Shown here one piece after another: positions 34,540 through 46,990 of a stretch of DNA of 64,000 bases. Origin of the DNA: Atrina japonica (lineage: Eukaryota; Mollusca; Bivalvia; Pterioida; Pinnidae). Under the pieces are notes generated by a model, which did not search any database, had not been told where the DNA came from, and saw only the letters and a program-made list of their open reading frames with translations. Within the stretch, counting starts at the first letter, position 1, and each line of letters opens with the position of its first letter. The translations under genes and the position numbers were made by a program. The DNA lies in NCBI GenBank assembly GCA_030159075.1, contig BROG01000241.1, forward strand, positions 248,001-312,000, given 5' to 3'.

Positions 34540-37235
34540 AACCTCTGTCAGGTGCTAACAACCAAATAACTTAACAAAATCTGTAACATATATGTGGTGC
34601 TGGGAACCAGTAGCTCTCCTTAAAGCACCAGTAACCTCTGTGTGGTGCTGGCAACCAATAGCTCACCTAATAGAACCAGTAACTTCTATCAGGTGGTTAT
34701 AAGCAGTAGCACTTTATAAAGAACCCGTAACCTCTGTTAGGTGCTTATAACCATTAGCACTTCATAAAGAACCCATAACCTCTGTCAGGTGCTTATAACC
34801 AATAGCACTTCATAAAGAACCCGTAACCTCTGTCAGGTGCTTATAACCATTAGCACTACTTACAGATCCAGTAACCTCTGTTAGGTGGTTATAAGCAGTA
34901 GCACTCCTTAAAGAACTCTTTATAGGCCCAGTAACCTCTGTTAGGTGGTTATAAGCAGTAGCACTTCTTAAAGAACTATTTATAGGCCCAGTAACCTCTG
35001 TTAGGTGGTTATAACCAGTAGCACCTCTGTAAAGAAATGGTTAGGCCCAGTAACCTCTGTTAGGTGGTATAAGCAGTAGCACTTCTTAAAGAACTCTTTA
35101 TAGGCCCAGTAACCTCTGTTAGGTGGTTATAAGCAGTAGCACTCCATAAAGAACTCTTTATAGGCCCAGTAACCTCTGTTAGGTGGTTATAAGCAGTAGC
35201 ACTTCTTAAAGAAATCTTTATAGGCCCAGTAACCTCTGTTAGGTGGTTATAAGCAGTAGCACTTCTTAAAGAACTCTTTATAGGCCCAGTAACCTCTGTT
35301 AGGTGGTTATAAGCAGTAGCACTCCATAAAGAACTCTTTATAGGCCCAGTAACCTCTGTTAGGTGGTTATAAGCAGTAGCACTTCTTAAAGAACTCTTTA
35401 TAGGCCCAGTAACCTCTGTTAGGTGGTTATAACCAGTAGCACTTCTTAAAGAACTCTTTATAGGCCCAGTAACCTCTGTTAGGTGGTTATAACCAGTAGC
35501 ACTTCTTAAAGAACTCTTTATAGGCCCAGTAACCTCTGTTAGGTGGTTATAACCAGTAGCACTCCATAAAGAACTCTTTATAGACCCAGTAACCTCTGTT
35601 AGGTGGTTATAAGCAGTAGCACTCCATAAAGAACTCTTTATAGGCCCAGTAACCTCTGTTAGGTGGTTATAAGCAGTAGCACTCCATAAAGAACTCTTTA
35701 TTGGCCCAGTAACCTCTGTTTAGGTGGTTATAACCAGTAGCACTCCATAAAGAACTCTTTATTGGCCCAGTAACCTCTGTTAGGTGGTTATAACCAGTAG
35801 CACTCCATAAAGAACTCTTTATTGGCCCAGTAACCTCTGTTAGGTGGTTATAACCAGTAGCACTCCATAAAGAACTCTTTATTGGCCCAGTAACCTCTGT
35901 TAGGTGGTTATAACCAGTAGCACTCCATAAAGAACTCTTTATTGGCCCAGTAACCTCTGTTAGGTGGTTATAACCAGTAGCACTCCATAAAGAACTCTTT
36001 ATAGACCCAGTAACCTCTGTTAGGTGGTTATAAGCAGTAGCACTCCATAAAGAACTCTTTATAGGCCCAGTAACCTCTGTTAGGTGGTTATAAGCAGTAG
36101 CACTCCATAAAGAACTCTTTATAGGCCCAGTAACCTCTGTTAGGTGGTTATAAGCAGTAGCACTCCATAAAGAACTCTTTATAGGCCCAGTAACCTCTGT
36201 TAGGTGGTTATAAGCAGTAGCACTCCATAAAGAACTCTTTATAGGCCCAGTAACCTCTGTTAGGTGGTTATAAGCAGTAGCACTCCATAAAGAACTCTTT
36301 ATAGGCCCAGTAACCTCTGTTAGGTGGTTATAAGCAGTAGCACTCCATAAAGAACTCTTTATTGGCCCAGTAACCTCTGTTAGGTGGTTATAACCAGTAG
36401 CACTCCATAAAGAACTCTTTATTGGCCCAGTAACCTCTGTTAGGTGGTTATAACCAGTAGCACTCCATAAAGAACTCTTTATAGACCCAGTAACCTCTGT
36501 TAGGTGGTTATAAGCAGTAGCACTCCATAAAGAACTATTTATAGGCCCAGTAACCTCTGTTAGGTGGTTATAAGCAGTAGCACTCCATAAGGAACTCTTT
36601 ATAGGCCCAGTAACCTCTGTTAGGTGGTTATAAGCAGTAGCACTCCATAAGGAACTCTTTATAGGCCCAGTAACCTCTGTTAGGTGGTTATAAGCAGTAG
36701 CACTCCATAAAGAACTCTTTATAGGCCCAGTAACCTCTGTTAGGTGGTTATAAGCAGTAGCACTCCATAAAGAACTCTTTATAGGCCCAGTAACCTCTGT
36801 TATGTGGTTATAAGCAGTAGCACTCCATAAAGAACTCTTTATTGGCCCAGTAACCTCTGTTAGGTGGTTATAAGCAGTAGCACTTCATAAAGAACCAGTA
36901 ACCTCTGTCAGGTGCTTATAACCAGTAGCACTCTTTATAGACCCAGTAACCTCTATCAGGTGTTCATAAGCAGTAGCAGTAGCACTCCATAAAGAACTAG
37001 TAACCTCTGTTAGGTGCTAATAACCAGTAACACTCCTTATAGAACCAGTAACCTGTGTCAAGTGCTTACATCCAATAAATCTCCTTACAAAATAATTTAC
37101 CTCTGTCAGGTGCCCATAACCAGTAACACTCCTTAAAGAAACAGTAACATATGTCAGATGCTTACAACCAATAAAGCTCCTTACAGAACCAGTAACCTCT
37201 GTCAGGTGCTCATAACCAGTAGCACTCCTTATATC
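34540..37235. repeat. 60 bp minisatellite, about 2.7 kb
   Basis: Monomer GGCCCAGTAACCTCTGTTAG then GTGGTTATAAGCAGTAGCAC then TCCATAAAGAACTCTTTATA, exactly 60 bases. About 33 copies at 34,900-36,890 are almost identical and in phase; copies at both edges are diverged and shorter (GTGCTTATAACCA(T/G)TAGC). Diagnostic variants (TTGG/TAGG/TAGA, AACC/AAGC, TTCTTAAA/TCCATAAA) occur in runs. Confidence 0.97.
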
Positions 37236-40200
37236 TAGGCTTGTAGATGAATTAGTGTTGATAAAAGCCTATAGATGAATAAGTGTTGATATAGACCTAT
37301 AGATGAATTAGAGTTTATGTAGGCCTATAGATGAATTAGAGTTTATGTAGGCCTATAGATGAATTAGAGTTTATGTAGGCCTATAGATGAATAAGAGTTT
37401 ATGTAGGCCTTAAGATTAATTAGTGTTGATGTAGGCCAGATGGTAAGATGTTGATGTAGGCCTATTCATGAATAAGTGCTTATGTAGGCCTACACATGAA
37501 TTTGTGCTGATGTAAGCCTTTAGATGATTTAGTGATGATGTAGGCCTATAGATGAATTAGTCTTGATGTAGGCCTATACATGAAGAAGTGTTTATGTAGG
37601 CCTACAAATTTATTAGTGTTGATGTAGGTCTATTGATGAACTAGAGCTGATGCAGGCCTATATATGTATTAGTGCGGATGTGCTAATGTAGACCTTTAGA
37701 TAAATTAGTGCTGCTGTGGGAATATAGATGAATTAGTGCTCACATAGACTTAAAGATGAACCAGAGCTGATGTAGGCCTATAGATCAATTAGTGTTGATG
37801 TTGGTCTTTAGATGAATAAGTGTTTATGTAGGTCTATAGAAGAATAAGTGTTGATGTAGGCCTGTAGATGAAAAAGTGATGATGTAGGCCTGTAGATGAA
37901 TAAGTGTTGATGTAGGCCTGTAGATGAATAAGTGTTGATGTAGGCCTGTAGATGAAAAAGTGATAATGTAGGCCTACAGATGAATAAGCATTGATGTAGG
38001 CCTGTAGATGAATAAGTGTTGATGTAGGCCTACAGATGAATAAGTGTTGATGTAGGCCTATAGATGAATAAGTGTTGATGTAGGCCTGTAGATGAATAAG
38101 TGTTGATGTAGGCCTACAGATGAATAAGTGTTAATGTAGGCCTATAGATGAATAAGTGTTGATGTAGGCCCATAGATGAATAAGTGCTGAAGTAGGCCTG
38201 TAGATGAATAAGTGTTGATGTAGGCCTACAGATGAATAAATGTTGATATAGGCCTATAGATGAATAAGTGTTGATGTAGGCATATAGATGAATAAGTGTT
38301 GATGTAGGCCTATAGGTAAATTAGTGCTGATGTAGGCTTACAGATCTACAGATGAATAAGTGTTGATGTTGGCCTATAAATGAATTAGTGCTGATGTGAT
38401 GATGTAGGCCTTTAGATGAATTAGTGCTGATGTAGGCCTATAGATGAATAAGTGTTGAGGTAAGCCTATAGATGAATAAGTGTTGATGTAGGCTTATAGA
38501 TGAATAAGTGTAGATGTTGGCCTATAAATGAATTAGTGCTGATGTGATGATGTAGGCCTTTAGATGAATTAGTGCTGATGTAGGCCTATAGATGAATAAG
38601 TGTTGATGTAGGCTTATAGGTAAATTGGTGCTGATGTAGGCCTACAGATCTACAGATGAATAAGTGTTGATGTTGGCCTATAGATGAATAAGTGTTGGTG
38701 TAGGCCTTTAGATGATTTAGTGCTGATGTAGGCTTATAGATGATTAAGTGTTGATGTAGGCCTATAGGTAAATTAGTGTTGATGTAGGCCTGAATATGAA
38801 TGTGTTGATGTTGGCATATAGATGAATAAGTGTTGATGTGGGCCTATAGGTAAGTTAGTGTTGATGTTGGTCTATGGATGAATTAGTGCTGATGTAGGCC
38901 TATAAATGAATAAGTGTTGATGTTGGCCTATAGGTAAATTAGTGCTGATATAGGCCTATAGATAAAAAATGTGATGTAGGCCTATAGGTAAATTAGTGCT
39001 GATGCAGACCTGTATATGAATGTGTTGATGTTTGCCCATAGATGAATAAGTGTTGTTGTAGGCCTATAGGTAAATTAGTGCTGATGTAGGCCTACAGATC
39101 TACAGATGAATAAGGGTTGATGTAGGCCTATAGATGAATAAGTTTTGATGTAGGCCTATAGATGAATTAGTGTTGAGGTAGGCCTATAGATAAATAAGTG
39201 TTGATGTAGGCCTAAAGATGAATAAGTGTTGATATAGGCCTATAGATGAATAAGTGTTGATGTAGGCCTACAGATGAATAAGTGTTGATGTAGGCCTATA
39301 TATAAATTTGTGCTGATGTAGGCCTTTAGATGAATTAGTGCTGATGTAGGCCTATAGATGAATAAGTGTTGATGTAGGTATATAGATAAATAATTGTTGA
39401 TGTATGCCTATAGGTAAATAAGTGCTGATGTAGGCCTGTATATGAATGTGTTGATGTTGGCATATAGATGAATAAGTGTTGATGTAGGCCTATAGGTAAA
39501 TTAGTGCTGATGTAGGCCTACAGATCTACAGATTAATAAGGGTTGATGTAGGCCTAAAGATGAATAAGTGTTGATGTAGGCCTATAAATGAATAAGTGGT
39601 GACGTAGGTCTTTAGATGAATTAATGCTGCTGTAGGCCTATAGATACATAAGTGGTGATGTAGGCCTACAGATGAATAAGTGTTAATATAGGCCTATATA
39701 TGAATTAGTGCTGCTGTAGGCCTATAGATACATAAGTGTTGATGTAGGCCTACAGATGAATAAGCGTTGATATAGGCCTATAGATGAATAAGTGATGATG
39801 TAGGCCTATAGATGAATAAGTGTTGTTTATTGTTGTTTAACTTCCCACTCAAGAATCTTTCACTCATATGAAGACATCACCTAATGCCGTTGAAGGGCTT
39901 CAAAGTTTGGCCTATGTTCGGCACTTATGGCCATTGAGCCGTTGTTCCTTTAGATGCTGACACCTACTGTGACATGGGACCTCAAGTTTTACTGTCTCAT
40001 TCGAAGGACAGGAAACCAACCTGCTGCAGGCTGGACTCGAACTCACAACCTCACGATTAAGAGCCGAGCGTGCTACCGACTGATTCAGGCCAGCTCCAAA
40101 ATGATGAATTAGTGTTGATGGTGGCCTATAGATGAATAAATGTTGAAGTAGGCCTACAGATGAATAAGTGTTGATGTTGGCCTATAGATGCATAAATGTT

Positions 40201-40545
40201 GAAGTAGGCCTACAGATGAATAAGTGTTGATGTAGGCCTACAGATGAATAAGTGTTGATGTAGGCCTACAGATGAATTACCGCTGATGTTGACCTATAAA
40301 TGAATAAGTGTTGATATAGGCCTATAGGTAAATTAGTGCTGATGTAGGCCTTTAGATGATTAAGTGTTGATGTAGGCCTATTGGTAAGTTAGTGCTGATG
40401 TAGGCCTATAGATGAATAAGTGTTAATATTGGCCTATAGATGAATTAATTCTGATGTAGGCCTAAAGATGAATTAGTGTTGATGTATGTCAATAGATGAG
40501 TTAGTGCTGTTCAGGCTTGTAGATAAATTTGTGTTGATGTAGGGC
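37236..40545. repeat. 28 bp minisatellite with a StuI-type palindrome, about 3.3 kb
   Basis: Monomer TGTAGGCCTATAGATGAATA then AGTGTTGA, 28 bases, carrying the palindrome TAGGCCTA in most copies. Multi-unit blocks recur (for example those containing CTACAGATCTACAGATGAAT at about 38340, 38645, 39095 and 39525). It is interrupted by the SINE at 39825-40096. It follows directly on the 60 bp array. Confidence 0.96.
39825..40096 (-). mobile_element. SINE family A copy inserted in the 28 bp minisatellite
   Basis: Same orientation and layout as the copy at 23.1 kb: tail motif TTGTTTAACTTCCCACTC on the left and tRNA-like head (complement of the A box ACCGACTGATTCAGGCC) on the right. The minisatellite resumes immediately on both sides, so the insertion postdates array growth. 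The repeat sequence hides the exact target duplication. Confidence 0.88.
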
Positions 40546-40749
40546 TTTAGAAGTTTTGGTGTATAACAGTACTGCAGTTTGTATGTCCATTAAACAGTAA
40601 TACAAAAATTAAAAGGTGCTTGATGTCACAAAGGGATACTTTTGAAAAGCCATTTTTTAAAGATTTTAAACCCACATAGCAATGGCATATGTTGCAAAAT
40701 ATTGGCCATAATCACATTCAACAGCAATATTATCGATATAAAACCAGGA

Positions 40750-40940
40750 CTGTCAGAAGTGTGGGCTGGTGGGCTTCGATAAATGACCCATCCACCCAAG
40801 ATAATTTGACAGTGCATGGCTCAAACTGTATTGTCATTGCACACACACTTTCTTGTTGTCTGCAATAAGTCATTAAGTACTGTCCTTTTCTGTAGCCCCC
40901 ATATGCATTCCATTCTGATGGGCCTGGAAAACTAAAGCTA
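40750..40940. repeat. Dispersed repeat, unnamed, copy 2
   Basis: Second copy of the repeat at 29785-29955 (AATTTGACAGTGCATGGC, TTTCTTGTTGTCTGC, GTAGCCCCCATATG). The 63- and 81-residue minus-strand frames nearby overlap it. Confidence 0.5.
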
Positions 40941-41311
40941 GCAAACTTAAGTTATTTGAAAATACCCAAAAGTTAGCCAACAAAATGGAAAAGCAGATGT
41001 ACCAAAAAGAAAAGTATCCATATCTTATATCTTGGGTACATAAATAGGAGGGAAATGGTAATGTCAAAGCTTTTGATACAGAAAAATAAATTGAAGCGCT
41101 GTAGAAACTGAATTCCACATTTTCAAAGATACTTATTCACTGTGTATCAGAGTTTTTGTAATTAATACAAAACCGTGTCAAAAATGCTACAATCTGCACA
41201 GAAATTAGAATCTAGGTCAAGGTCTTGCCATGACATAAAAAGAAGGTAGTTCTTTAATTCTTTAATGTACCTCACCTGTCGTGATCACAGCTCAGTCTCA
41301 TCTGAAAGACC

Positions 41312-41402
41312 TTAACTCATTCAACCCTATAGACACATTTGGACTGACCTAAATTATTGATTTACAGAAGAGTCCATTGCTTTTCAGGGGTTGATGAGTT
41401 AA
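41312..41402. mobile_element. Tiny TTAA MITE (91 bp)
   Basis: TTAACTCATTCAACCCTATA at the left and CAGGGGTTGATGAGTTAA at the right. One of the best-preserved copies. Confidence 0.8.
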
Positions 41403-42085
41403 CTATCACTTCTTATGCTGAACGTTTGGCAAAAGAAAAGTCACGAACTTTTTTTTAAAAAAGTCTTAGGTATGACCCTACCTTGAGAAACCACCTTTAA
41501 TGCCACTGAAATGTGGTCTCTCAAAACACATAGTGTCCTAAAAGAGGTTTCATGTAGAGAATTATATAACTGAATGGTTTTCAAAATGTGGTCTCCAAAG
41601 TAAGGTAGGTCTTTCATAAAAGTGGTCTCTTAAAAATGGTTCCAGTGAACTTAGACTGGTGCCTAAGGGGCGGTTCTACCTTCTTTAAATGTTATTTTAC
41701 CTAAGTAAATAACAGGTACCTGCACAGGTGAGCTAATACATTTCAACAATATCATTTGTCTAACTGGAAAAAAAATGAAATATTATAGCTATTAAAATTG
41801 CAGTTCCATTACAATCAATATATTTCCTATCCTTATTACTCTTAAAAAGACACCCAGAAAAGCATTAAACACCTATAAAATAATAACAACAACAACCATC
41901 TCTGAAATCTACTATGATCAATCAAAAAACACTGGTCAATTACATTGTTCTCCCCGTTGTTATGGTTGTAACTTTCATTAGCCTAAATATCACATCTGTC
42001 CCAAAGAAATTAATTCCCAGAACGCAAATAATAATCAATATTTGTTACAAGCTTCTCCTTGGATTCTCTTCCTATTTAACTATAG

Positions 42086-42199
42086 AAAATAAGGAAAACA
42101 ATTAGTTATATTGACAGAGATGACGTCTCTGTACTTGCTGCGGAAAAAAGACTTTGTCATTATGTTAAACATTATATTGATCAGAGGCGATATTGTTGA
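42086..42199 (+). CDS. Candidate terminal coding exon, unknown protein (37 residues then stop)
   Basis: A long pyrimidine-rich tract (42052-42080) ends in the acceptor CTATAG at 42080-42085. It is followed by a phase-0 open frame of 37 codons ending TGA at 42197-42199. The peptide is charged and ordinary in composition; it begins KIRKTISYIDRDDVSVL and ends IDQRRYC. A canonical AATAAA lies at 42468-42473, about 270 bases past the stop, as in a normal 3' UTR. No repeat family seen elsewhere in the window covers it. I do not recognise the protein. Acceptor, open frame and poly(A) signal together are suggestive, but each is common by chance in AT-rich DNA. Confidence 0.3.
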   Translation, partial: KIRKTISYIDRDDVSVLAAEKRLCHYVKHYIDQRRYC

Positions 42200-43681
42200 A
42201 GAATCTCTCGTTGCGGTATAAATGTAGTTACACTGATTTGATTGGGAAATATCATCAGCTAAAGAGGCACTAGAATGTCACATATGCCATTTATTGCAGA
42301 AATGACATTGATAATAATAACACATGCTTTTATTGAGCTACTAACTTTAAATGTATCGACTTAGCATGAACAAACTTTTTTTGTTGACATAACATGAAAT
42401 AACAATAAGAAAAACAGATCCTTTAAAAAGTTTATTCCCTCCCCCAATTTAATCCATTTATGCAGAAAATAAATTTATAATGTGATGATTTTGGTATCAC
42501 ATTTTCTTTAGTATTATTTCTTTTTATGTCAGTATACACAATTTTTAAGAGTAGGACAACTCAAAACAGCAAGTTTACGAATCAAATATTTAAATTTGCA
42601 TTTATTTAAAACTTGATGAATTTAAATCACTTCATAATCCTTTTTTACTGTGCAACAGTGAAAATCTTGACCTTTAAAAATTTCAATTTCAATGTTCAAT
42701 TGAAATACCAGTCTGTTTGCAATGAAATTTAAACCTACAAAAAATTCCTGCTAAATATACAATGTATTTGATAAAAGATACAAGTAAGTCGTCAGCCTTT
42801 TAACTTGACCTGTTGAACATTTTTCGTTACAAATGAATGATTCTGAATTGTTCAACTTTTCTGAAAGACAGCCTTGTCTAGCGTTTCATACCCATTTGTC
42901 TGATAAAAATGATTTTAGCTCATTGAAGCCATTCTAGGTGAAAGCAAATGACCTTTGTGTGAAGTGTAGAGCAATAAAATTTCTCCGTCTTCTTTGTGCA
43001 AAACAGTCAGCTTAATACACTGACATTTGAGTACATTTGTTATACAAGAAAATGTAAAAAGCAACTCCACCCAGTTTTCTACTGTTGAGAGAATGGGCAA
43101 AGGGAGACAACTGCTGGAAAACAAAACATTAGTAGTTTTAATGATACAAAATAAATTTACTATGCATTAAAAAGTAATTGTAACAATTTATAATTTTTTA
43201 CATGTAGATATTTCAATGAATATGAAAGTCTGAATTAATTGTGGATTTTTTTTTTTTTTTTTTGGTGAAATCTGAACTACAGAAAATAGAAAAATGGAAT
43301 GGTCATTTGGTAAAGGTTAAGGAACTGTATCATACTTCCATACAGTTCCAGCAAAGTCATGGTCAGTTGTCCAAGTCAGTTTTTTGAAAAAGAATTGTTA
43401 AGGTGGCCAAAGGGGGTGGGTCTTGTATAGTTACTCTACTTGATGGAACCTGGTCATATAACTTTTTTAGGAATGCACCAACAATCATATGTATGTGTCA
43501 ATTTCATCTTTGTGAAAAATTAATATTGGACATTTTACCATATTTTGATTGCCAAAGAAGACTTGAAACAGTACATTTATCATCTGACCCCTAAAGACAT
43601 ACTTGGACTGGCCGTTGTCAGTAATATCTGATAAAGGTAATTTTTATACAGGGGTGGACAAGATTCAACATAGCATTTGTC

Positions 43682-43942
43682 ATGATCATTCCTCCAGTAT
43701 TAAAAACACATTTTGAATATTTAAGCGTTCATATCAGACACATGGATGAATTTGAAATTGACCTCTCGCTCTTATCCAGGTGTAGTACCTGTAACTTGTG
43801 CATCTGTGCAGGTTGCAGTATACTTGTTTATCTAGTAACCAAAACATGCATTCAGGTACACTTAACCTTTTCAACGCGATTCTTACTTCACACTCATGAT
43901 TCATTTAAATCACGAATAAATTTTGTTTCTGCCACTACCTAA
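43682..43942 (+). CDS. Hypothetical ORF of 86 residues, coding status doubtful
   Basis: This is the longest ATG-started frame outside recognised repeats apart from the B-box/NHL gene. The first 35 residues are ordinary (for example HIRHMDEFEIDLSLLSR); the middle is Cys-rich without a recognisable zinc-binding spacing. Internal CAG/GT sites could be splice donors. No domain is recognised and no supporting start context or poly(A) signal is clear. Confidence 0.12.
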   Translation: MIIPPVLKTHFEYLSVHIRHMDEFEIDLSLLSRCSTCNLCICAGCSILVYLVTKTCIQVHLTFSTRFLLHTHDSFKSRINFVSATT

Positions 43943-45157
43943 ATGCACTGGATATGATTGTTTTTGTGCATTTATTCTACACTGGCTTCCTTCCAATGCT
44001 CAGAATGCTTAAACACATTGTTTCCAGTTCTAAGAAAGACAACTCTCACAATTTCATGAATTCTTTATTTCACTCTTGAAAAACTGCAGTAGATCTACCT
44101 GAAAATTCTTATATCATTAATCACTAGATTTAAAATGACTTAATAGAAGGTAGTACAAGATAATGAAAGGAACTCTTTATAAGCAAGGCCATGACTAATT
44201 TGCCTCTTTTTTTCTGTCTATTCTCGTAACTTTATTATAGGTATGTAGGGACAGTATGCCTGCAAAAAAGTGACTCGGGACCCAAATTTACTCAATACTC
44301 AAGCTCAACATTTATTTTATTATTTTGACTATATGGTTGTTTGTAAGACTTCTGTATCAGACTGAATAGGAAATACGTGATTATTTTTCACCATTCACAT
44401 AAGATTATATATAAAGAACTAGGTCACACTTATGAAGTAACGATTCTTGTTTAAGAAAAAGAATAAATACATTCAGTACAGTGCTAAAATTTTTAGCAGA
44501 CCTAGGTACTCAAACAATTTTTAATATTTCTAAAATTTTCTTCAAATAAGCAATAATTTTCATCATTATTTACAACTGCATGATATCAATATACATGTAT
44601 GTTGTGTGTTTTTACCTTGAAATAAAAAAAGTCAGCTGAGCTTGATTACTGAGTACATTGGGTGACTTTAGTCACTCTCCTTTCCCCATGTACACTGCAG
44701 TAATGTTCTCTCTTTTATCATTTATAACAGGCCCACACACTAAATACTTCTTGTGTGTGGAATGCAAACACACCCCTCCCCCCCAAAAAATGAAAATAAT
44801 AATAATAATTAAAACACCCTAAATGTTATCTACATCTTCCATTATTCTTTTTCTTAATTCAATATGTGGGGGTAAAGGGAGTAATAAAAAGAAAGTAAGA
44901 CAAAGTTTTCATGGTTTATAAAGATAGACTACTGTAAGCAAGATTGCACTAACTTACTTGTAACGGTTTTTAAACAATTTATAAATTTCATAGATTTTCA
45001 AGGCTAGAATATTTATTTTCAAAATCTGTCCTCTCCCTCCTCAGAATCAAATGGATGCACCCTAAATAACTTATTCATCACTAGAGATACATTTGGACTA
45101 GTCTGATATTACTTTGTAAGTTCTGCCGCCCCTAACATGTACCCCTTGCTGATTTAA

Positions 45158-46181
45158 TTTAAAGCGATATGAGCTGTTGTAGGTGAACAATTTTACATGC
45201 CCATTTTATGTGATATTCTATATCACATATATTCCAAAGAGACCATCTGGTGGTTAGAATAACAAATGCATGTGTAAAATTGCAACAATCTTGCCAAACG
45301 TAACCTGTAATATTAGTTATTTTTGTCTGCCATACTTTGAGCATTGCAAATTAACTTTTGGTAAATTTTTACGAAGATTAACAAGTGACCTGCAGTTAAT
45401 ATACATTCTATTCTTATTACCCTTTGCGTTTATATTCATACATCATCATTTCATACCTAAATCAGGCAATGTTTATCTTTTTTGTCGTTTCAAAACATTT
45501 GTTTCTGAAATTGTCCACGTGCCAGGTATATCAGGTGATCTCGACCCATTTTTAACTCGTCCCATCGCATTCTCGGCTTTATCATTCTTCACACATATGA
45601 TCATGAACTGCCCAGATCAACCTGACATGGCGGCATGATTGTAAAATATGAGGTATGCATATTTTTCAGTTATATTGTTTTGATTTTCTCAATGTCAGCA
45701 TAAAGGGTAACATTAAAGATTGGAAAAAATTTCTTTTAGTGACCTGACATATTTATTCATATATTTATTTGATTTTCTCCAGGTATTTAACAAAGCATTG
45801 AAAAGCATATATTTTACATAATACATGCACTTTCCAATAAAAATCACGTCCTGTATTTTAAAAATAAATATAAAACACATAAAAATCGGCCGACTTTAAC
45901 ATAGTCTGAGCGATTAAAGGACCGAGATCCCCTGACCGAATTAAGAAGTACATTTGATATGGCTAAAGTGTTTCTCTGAAAGGTCACTGCATACGGAAAT
46001 ACAGCTGGATGTTTTAAGGTACTGGAAAACTTAAATTCTAAGAAAATAAATATCTTTGAAAAGAAGATCTTTTACAATGTTTTACGTGTTTGATAATGTA
46101 TTTGAACACACATTTTATCATATTTTCAACTATATGTCAGGGGACAACAATAATCATTATGACAGCTTATGTCACTTTAAA
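45158..46181. mobile_element. Non-autonomous TTAA-flanked DNA transposon, copy 2 (about 1.0 kb, inverted)
   Basis: Reverse complement of the element at 4651-5545 over nearly its whole length, including the core and the ends (TTTAAAGCGATATGAGCTGT at 45158, complement at 46162-46181). It carries about 130 extra bases around 45645-45780 that copy 1 lacks. The 122-residue frame at 45270-45638 is within it and resembles the minus-strand frame of copy 1; there are stops in the reverse frame. Its right end shares TTTAAA with the next element. Confidence 0.8.
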
Positions 46182-46541
46182 GGGGCATTAGCTATGTTTA
46201 AGAAAAAAAATTAATTTTTTCCTACTTTTACTACCTGTACTTGATGTACAATAACAAATAAGAGCTATAAATAGGCATAAAAAATCTTATATTCCTATAT
46301 ATTTTGTGAAAATAAGGTCAGGTCCAATGTGGTATTCATATGCAAATAGTAAGGTTAAGTTAATCAAATGCAAGTGAAAAAGTGACGAACCTGGGTTTTT
46401 CAAGCAATTTTCACAAAATATATAGGGATTTTAGAATTTTTATGTCTATGTATATCTCATTTTTGCTATTGTATATCAATCTAAATAGTAAAATGGGAAG
46501 ACATAATTTTGGAAAAAAAACCACGGCTAATGCCCCTTTAA
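46177..46541. mobile_element. Foldback TTAA element, complete copy (365 bp)
   Basis: The two halves are long inverted repeats of each other: it starts TTAAAGGGGCATTAGC and ends GCTAATGCCCCTTTAA, and the arms (with TATATTTTGTGAAAAT) pair to near the centre around 46340. TTAA at both ends is the presumed target duplication. Two more copies are at 1765-2178 and 47784-48174. Confidence 0.82.
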
Positions 46542-46599
46542 CTCCAACAACACTCTTGTACTAGTAATAGAGATCCAAGGCTTCTTGATTGTCTTTAAC

Positions 46600-46990
46600 T
46601 GGGGTGATTCAAAGACTATATTCCCAATTACAATACCATATTCTACCTAAAAAATGCCCATGTCCCTATAAGCACCCTCCCCCTATAGTTCAAATTTGCT
46701 CACCTTTTTTACCCACAATTTTGAATCTTTTCTAGCTGATAAGAGAGGAGATGTGCACCACAGAAATGTAAGTAATGGTTTATCTCTTGTCCCCCACTAA
46801 AAGAATGTTGATAGGTAGTCTTGGTAATAACTACAACAAATTTACACCCTTGCCTTGTCAAAAAATTAACTGTTTTACCTCAAGTCTTAATTGGTCCCAA
46901 TAACCACCCATCCTTTTCCCCTATTTTTAGTACCCTGGGGCTGTGAGTGTTTATAGGGTTCAACATGGTATTAGCCTTGGGGAATTCTGT
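46600..46990. repeat. Region with two CCCTATAAGCACCC / CCAATAACCACCC stretches, probable old TE
   Basis: GTCCCTATAAGCACCCTCCC at 46668 and GTCCCAATAACCACCCATCC at 46893 are diverged copies of one motif, each followed by a pyrimidine-rich run; GGTTCAACATGGTATTAGCC closes the region. No frame is open for any length. Confidence 0.3.

Larger units (their letters stand above)
41649..45157. other. Mostly unique DNA with candidate exon and ORF
   Basis: Holds the candidate terminal exon at 42086 and the doubtful ORF at 43682. Partial tiny TTAA MITEs lie near 43577 and 45066. Otherwise it is AT-rich sequence and short homopolymers (43248-43263). This is the longest stretch of the window without tandem arrays. 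Confidence 0.4.

Noticed and set aside
34540..40545. CRISPR-like regular repeats
   Set aside because: The repeats are contiguous tandem monomers without unique spacers, and the genome is eukaryotic.
45270..45638. 122-residue plus-strand frame in the TTAA element, shared in part with the minus strand of the 4.65 kb copy
   Set aside because: Not called as a gene: no recognisable domain, and the frame is not better conserved than the opposite strand as far as can be judged by eye. Kept as a finding on the element.
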